Below, piece after piece: positions 22,851 through 24,393 of a stretch of DNA of 24,393 nucleotides. The notes below the pieces were generated by a model, which did no database searches, was not told the DNA's origin, and saw nothing but the letters and a program-made list of their open reading frames with translations. Made by a program: the position numbers and the translations under genes. How positions within the stretch are numbered: position 1 is the first letter of the stretch; each line of letters opens with the position of its first letter. Source of the stretch: Bacteroidota bacterium (lineage in GTDB: Bacteria > Bacteroidota > Bacteroidia > Chitinophagales > Chitinophagaceae); contig JAEWAC010000406.1 in assembly GCA_023391895.1 (NCBI GenBank), forward strand, positions 1 through 24,393, written 5' to 3'.

Positions 22851-23103
22851 AGCAACCAACGTCAGACTGTGCAAAAAGGTATGTTATTAATGATTTGAAA
22901 ATACATAATTAACTATGCAATAGTGTATTAAAAAATTGCTTTCCGTGAAAAAGTACCCTTTTTGCACAGCCTGACGGAGAGAGGCTTTAGCCAGTACAGG
23001 TATTTTGTATTCTGCCGCCTCACTCATTTACTGAAGCAAAATAATAATTCTTTAGTTCAACACAGATTCTTTTGCCTGTCTTGGCAAAAGCCTATGTTAG
23101 GCG
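22851..23103 (-). repeat. attC-like site after the DUF6572 cassette, interrupted by an insertion
   Basis: On the minus strand it opens with R'' CGCCTAAC (23103-23096), which fits RYYYAAC. L''-like ATAGGCTTTTGCC follows, matched before the other end by GGCTAAAGCCT (about 22994-22984). It ends with R' GTTGGTTGCT (22860-22851). The 117-bp palindromic element at 22860-22976 separates L' from R'. Removing it restores CCAACGGAGAGAGGC on the plus strand, which has the CAACG junction of the other sites. A local perfect 8-bp hairpin, CTTTTGCC/GGCAAAAG, is also present at 23068-23090. Confidence 0.5.
22860..22976. mobile_element. 117-bp MITE-like element with 22-bp inverted repeats
   Basis: The left end CGTCAGACTGTGCAAAAAGG continues GTA; the right end, read inward, is CGTCAGGCTGTGCAAAAAGG then GTA. 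About 20 of 22 positions agree. The interior is AT-rich with no gene. The ends resemble transposase-recognised termini (CTGTGCAAAAAG is typical of insertion-sequence ends), but I cannot name the family. No target duplication is visible. It lies at the presumed crossover point of an attC-like site. Confidence 0.5.
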
Positions 23104-23123
23104 ATGTTTAAGCGAGGGCTGCA

Positions 23124-23453
23124 CTATTTGTTAAAGTGAAGCACTCTCCAATAAAAATCAAATCCTGCACCCTTTATTATGTCTTTAGCTTTTTCCAGAA
23201 ACGAAGCTGCTTCAGACGTTGGCTGATATTTCATCGTCGTTTCTATAACTATGTCTCGTCCCACAGTATTGGGATAGTCTTCAAAGATTTGCCCACTTTC
23301 AATGAATTGCAAATAGGCATTGATTTTATCTTGGAGTAATTGAAGGTGCCAAGTCTCATCCCATGAATGGTGATCTGAAATCGTCAGCACAACTTTTCCT
23401 TCAGGCGAAGTTCCAATAATGTCAATAATGTTTGTTTGATTTATACTCATCAA
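23124..23453 (-). CDS. DUF6572 domain protein
   Basis: Protein of 109 residues resembling DUF6572, function unknown. The pattern IDIIGTSPEGKVVLTISDHH, then LQLLQDKINAYLQFIESGQI, then YPNTVGRDIVIETTMKY is the family signature. No signal or membrane segment, so it is cytoplasmic. Two adjacent ATGs (23453, 23450) are possible starts. The flanking cores GTTGGGCG (minus 23485-23478) and CGCCTAAC (minus 23103-23096) are complementary except one base, 24 bp before the start and 20 bp after the stop, so it fits a cassette. Members of this family often sit next to immunity-type or toxin-locus genes in other genomes, but no such partner is evident here. Confidence 0.8.
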   Translation of the reverse strand: MMSINQTNIIDIIGTSPEGKVVLTISDHHSWDETWHLQLLQDKINAYLQFIESGQIFEDYPNTVGRDIVIETTMKYQPTSEAASFLEKAKDIIKGAGFDFYWRVLHFNK

Positions 23454-23477
23454 AAGAGGAAAAGGGTTTTTGAATTT

Positions 23478-23612
23478 CGCCCAACGGCCAAAGCATTTGT
23501 GAAGGAGTGGTATTCTGTGTTACTTCAGCTTCACTTTTGCTTTGTTGTTGATTAATGTTTTGCTGCCCAATTTAGCACTTCAGCCACTCTTTTACAAACG
23601 TTCTGTTGTGCG
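23478..23612 (-). repeat. attC-like palindromic site between DUF6924 and DUF6572 cassettes
   Basis: The clearest site. On the minus strand R'' CGCACAAC (23612-23605) and R' GTTGGGCG (23485-23478, exact GTTRRRY) pair at seven of eight positions. Inner arms read CGTTTGTAAAAGAGTGG on one side and CATTTGTGAAGGAGTGG (as complement) on the other: 14 of 17 identical, all three differences A/G. One arm is four bases longer than the other, giving the asymmetry expected from extrahelical bases. Total 135 bp, within the range of known attC sites. Confidence 0.62.
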
Positions 23613-23633
23613 AAGTAGTCTGAGTAACGCCTC

Positions 23634-24056
23634 TCAAAATCCTCTGAAAACACCATTTAAGTCTACAGACTCCGCAAACTCGTTAAACTCCATGTTTGTA
23701 ATAAATAAATTGTTTGCAACTGACCATAGTCTTGACGGAATCACCCTGAAGTGTTTACCATAATCTTCTGCGAGGTCAACACAAAGGATTGTGTTTTCTT
23801 GGCCATGCATCGAAAGGGAGTCAGCGATAAATACAAAGTCATGTTTATCCTGTTCAGTGTCAAACGAAGGCAACTGCTCTAAAGCCAAGTTTTCGAATCT
23901 TCTGTCGTCTATGAAAGTTACTACAGCCTCATATTCGTTGTCAGGTGAAGTGACTTTCTTTTTGATTGTTTCCCAGGCAGTGTCATTCGAAAAATCCGTC
24001 CTCAAAAGCAAAGGATATTCTGAATCAGGGAAGGTAATTTTTAATGAATTACTCAA
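23634..24056 (-). CDS. DUF6924 domain protein
   Basis: DUF6924 protein, function unknown. Signature: PLLLRTDFSNDTAWETIKKK, EAVVTFIDDRRFENLALEQL, TILCVDLAEDYGKHFRVIPS, RLWSVANNLFITNMEFNEFA, ending NGVFRGF. The frame is open up to an ATG at 24146 (170 residues), but the extra 30 residues are hydrophobic and unlike the family. An R'-like core GTTGTGCG lies inside them (minus 24086-24079). I therefore place the start at TTG 24056, giving 140 residues, close to the family length; the ATG remains the alternative. The gene is followed after 21 bp by the R'' core of the next site, whose CGCACAAC is the exact complement of GTTGTGCG. Cytoplasmic. Confidence 0.75.
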   Translation of the reverse strand: MSNSLKITFPDSEYPLLLRTDFSNDTAWETIKKKVTSPDNEYEAVVTFIDDRRFENLALEQLPSFDTEQDKHDFVFIADSLSMHGQENTILCVDLAEDYGKHFRVIPSRLWSVANNLFITNMEFNEFAESVDLNGVFRGF

Positions 24057-24078
24057 TTGGAAAGAATTTACAAGATTT

Positions 24079-24086
24079 CGCACAAC
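24079..24086 (-). repeat. R'-like core opening the DUF6924 cassette
   Basis: Minus-strand GTTGTGCG, followed by AAAT, exactly like the opening of the DUF6572 cassette (GTTGGGCGAAAT). It is the complement of CGCACAAC after the DUF6924 stop. The partner arm of this site would lie between here and the IS66 end; GCACTAAC (minus, near 24224) is a weak candidate. Confidence 0.5.
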
Positions 24087-24269
24087 AATAAATATACGCA
24101 CCTTATTGTTCAAGAAACAATTGATAATCAATGGAAAGTTGAACAAAAAAAAGCCTGTGTGTTACGTTTTGCATTAAAGAAAATGCAATAAAGACAATTT
24201 TGCAACTGAGTAGTCTATTATATCGTTAGTGCCAGGTTTATGAACGGAATAATCTACGGTAGATGGAGT

Positions 24270-24393
24270 GTAACCCACCGAGCAACCCGTTACATTTCTG
24301 GTAGTTTTTTCCAGTTTTGAGGAAGCAGTCCTTCGATAGTATTGGTTGTGAACCGATGCATGTTTTCCAGTACATCTCTGAGCCAGTAATAGG
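24270..24393 (-). mobile_element. 3' end of an IS66-family insertion sequence
   Basis: Identified from the transposase C-terminus it carries. The probable outer end is the GTAA at 24270, since IS66 ends usually begin GTAA; the end reads GTAACCCACCGAGCAACCCG. If so, GATGGAGT (24262-24269) would be one copy of the 8-bp target duplication. The other end is outside the window. Confidence 0.6.
24290..24391 (-). CDS. tnpC: IS66-family transposase TnpC, C-terminal fragment
   Basis: The minus strand is open from the window edge for 33 codons to TAA at 24292-24290. It reads YYWLRDVLENMHRFTTNTIE then GLLPQNWKKLPEM. This matches the IS66 C-terminal element (WLRDVLxRIxxHPxNRIDELLPWNW). It is truncated only by the window boundary. 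It points away from the cassette array's far side and toward the DUF6924 cassette, so the insertion borders the array. Confidence 0.82.
   Translation of the reverse strand, partial: YYWLRDVLENMHRFTTNTIEGLLPQNWKKLPEM

Noticed and set aside
22860..22976. Simple transcription terminator for the inverted repeat
   Set aside because: The 73-bp AT-rich loop is far too long for an intrinsic terminator; MITE-like or attC-like structure fits better.
1..24393. CRISPR array, rRNA, prophage structural genes
   Set aside because: No regularly spaced repeats, no rRNA-like sequence and no phage morphogenesis genes seen.

Overview
The window looks like chromosomal DNA of a Bacteroidota bacterium, most likely of the Chitinophagaceae type. 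The pointers are a DUF6443-type RHS protein, a TonB-dependent receptor of the OMP_b-brl_3 type, DUF4932 and pRiA4b ORF-3-like proteins, a Bacteroidota-style tyrosine integrase, weak Shine-Dalgarno sequences, and repeated TAnnTTTG -7 promoter boxes directly upstream of genes. Taxonomy is inferred from gene content; no rRNA is present.

Left region (1-6.95 kb) appears to be a mobile or genomic-island end. A large RHS/YD-repeat polymorphic toxin gene enters from the left edge. Its C-terminal tip is displaced by one frame at a run of six G (4114-4119). A three-helix membrane protein follows and is the candidate immunity protein. Next come a decayed fragment resembling a pretoxin HINT domain, a convergent tyrosine recombinase, and a 415-bp spacer with an imperfect direct repeat. 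The region ends at a tRNA-Leu(CAG), a plausible integration target.

Central region (7-17 kb) is core chromosome: an EamA-type exporter, dapD divergent from a GT9 glycosyltransferase that is translationally coupled to a threonylcarbamoyl-AMP synthase, a CCA-adding-type nucleotidyltransferase with HD domain, a pRiA4b ORF-3-like protein, miaA, and a TonB-dependent receptor. Three of these genes act on tRNA maturation, and the tRNA-Leu here encodes no CCA end. dapD and the GT9 gene share a compact divergent promoter in which two -7 boxes abut.

The 17-21.2 kb stretch holds separate accessory metabolic genes: a Tat-type dienelactone hydrolase-like protein, a VOC/bleomycin-resistance-like protein, a secreted DUF4932 protein with an HEMGH motif, and a medium-chain quinone-oxidoreductase-like protein.

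Right region (21.5-24.4 kb) is the most unusual part. Four small minus-strand genes (DUF6924, DUF6572, a lipoprotein, DUF416) each lie between complementary core heptamer-like sequences of the form GTTRRRY...RYYYAAC. Imperfect palindromes lie between them, as in integron gene cassettes with attC sites. No integron integrase is in the window, so it resembles an integrase-less cassette cluster (CALIN type). One attC-like site is interrupted at its crossover point by a 117-bp element with 22-bp inverted repeats. The array is bordered at the right edge by the 3' end of an IS66-family transposase gene.
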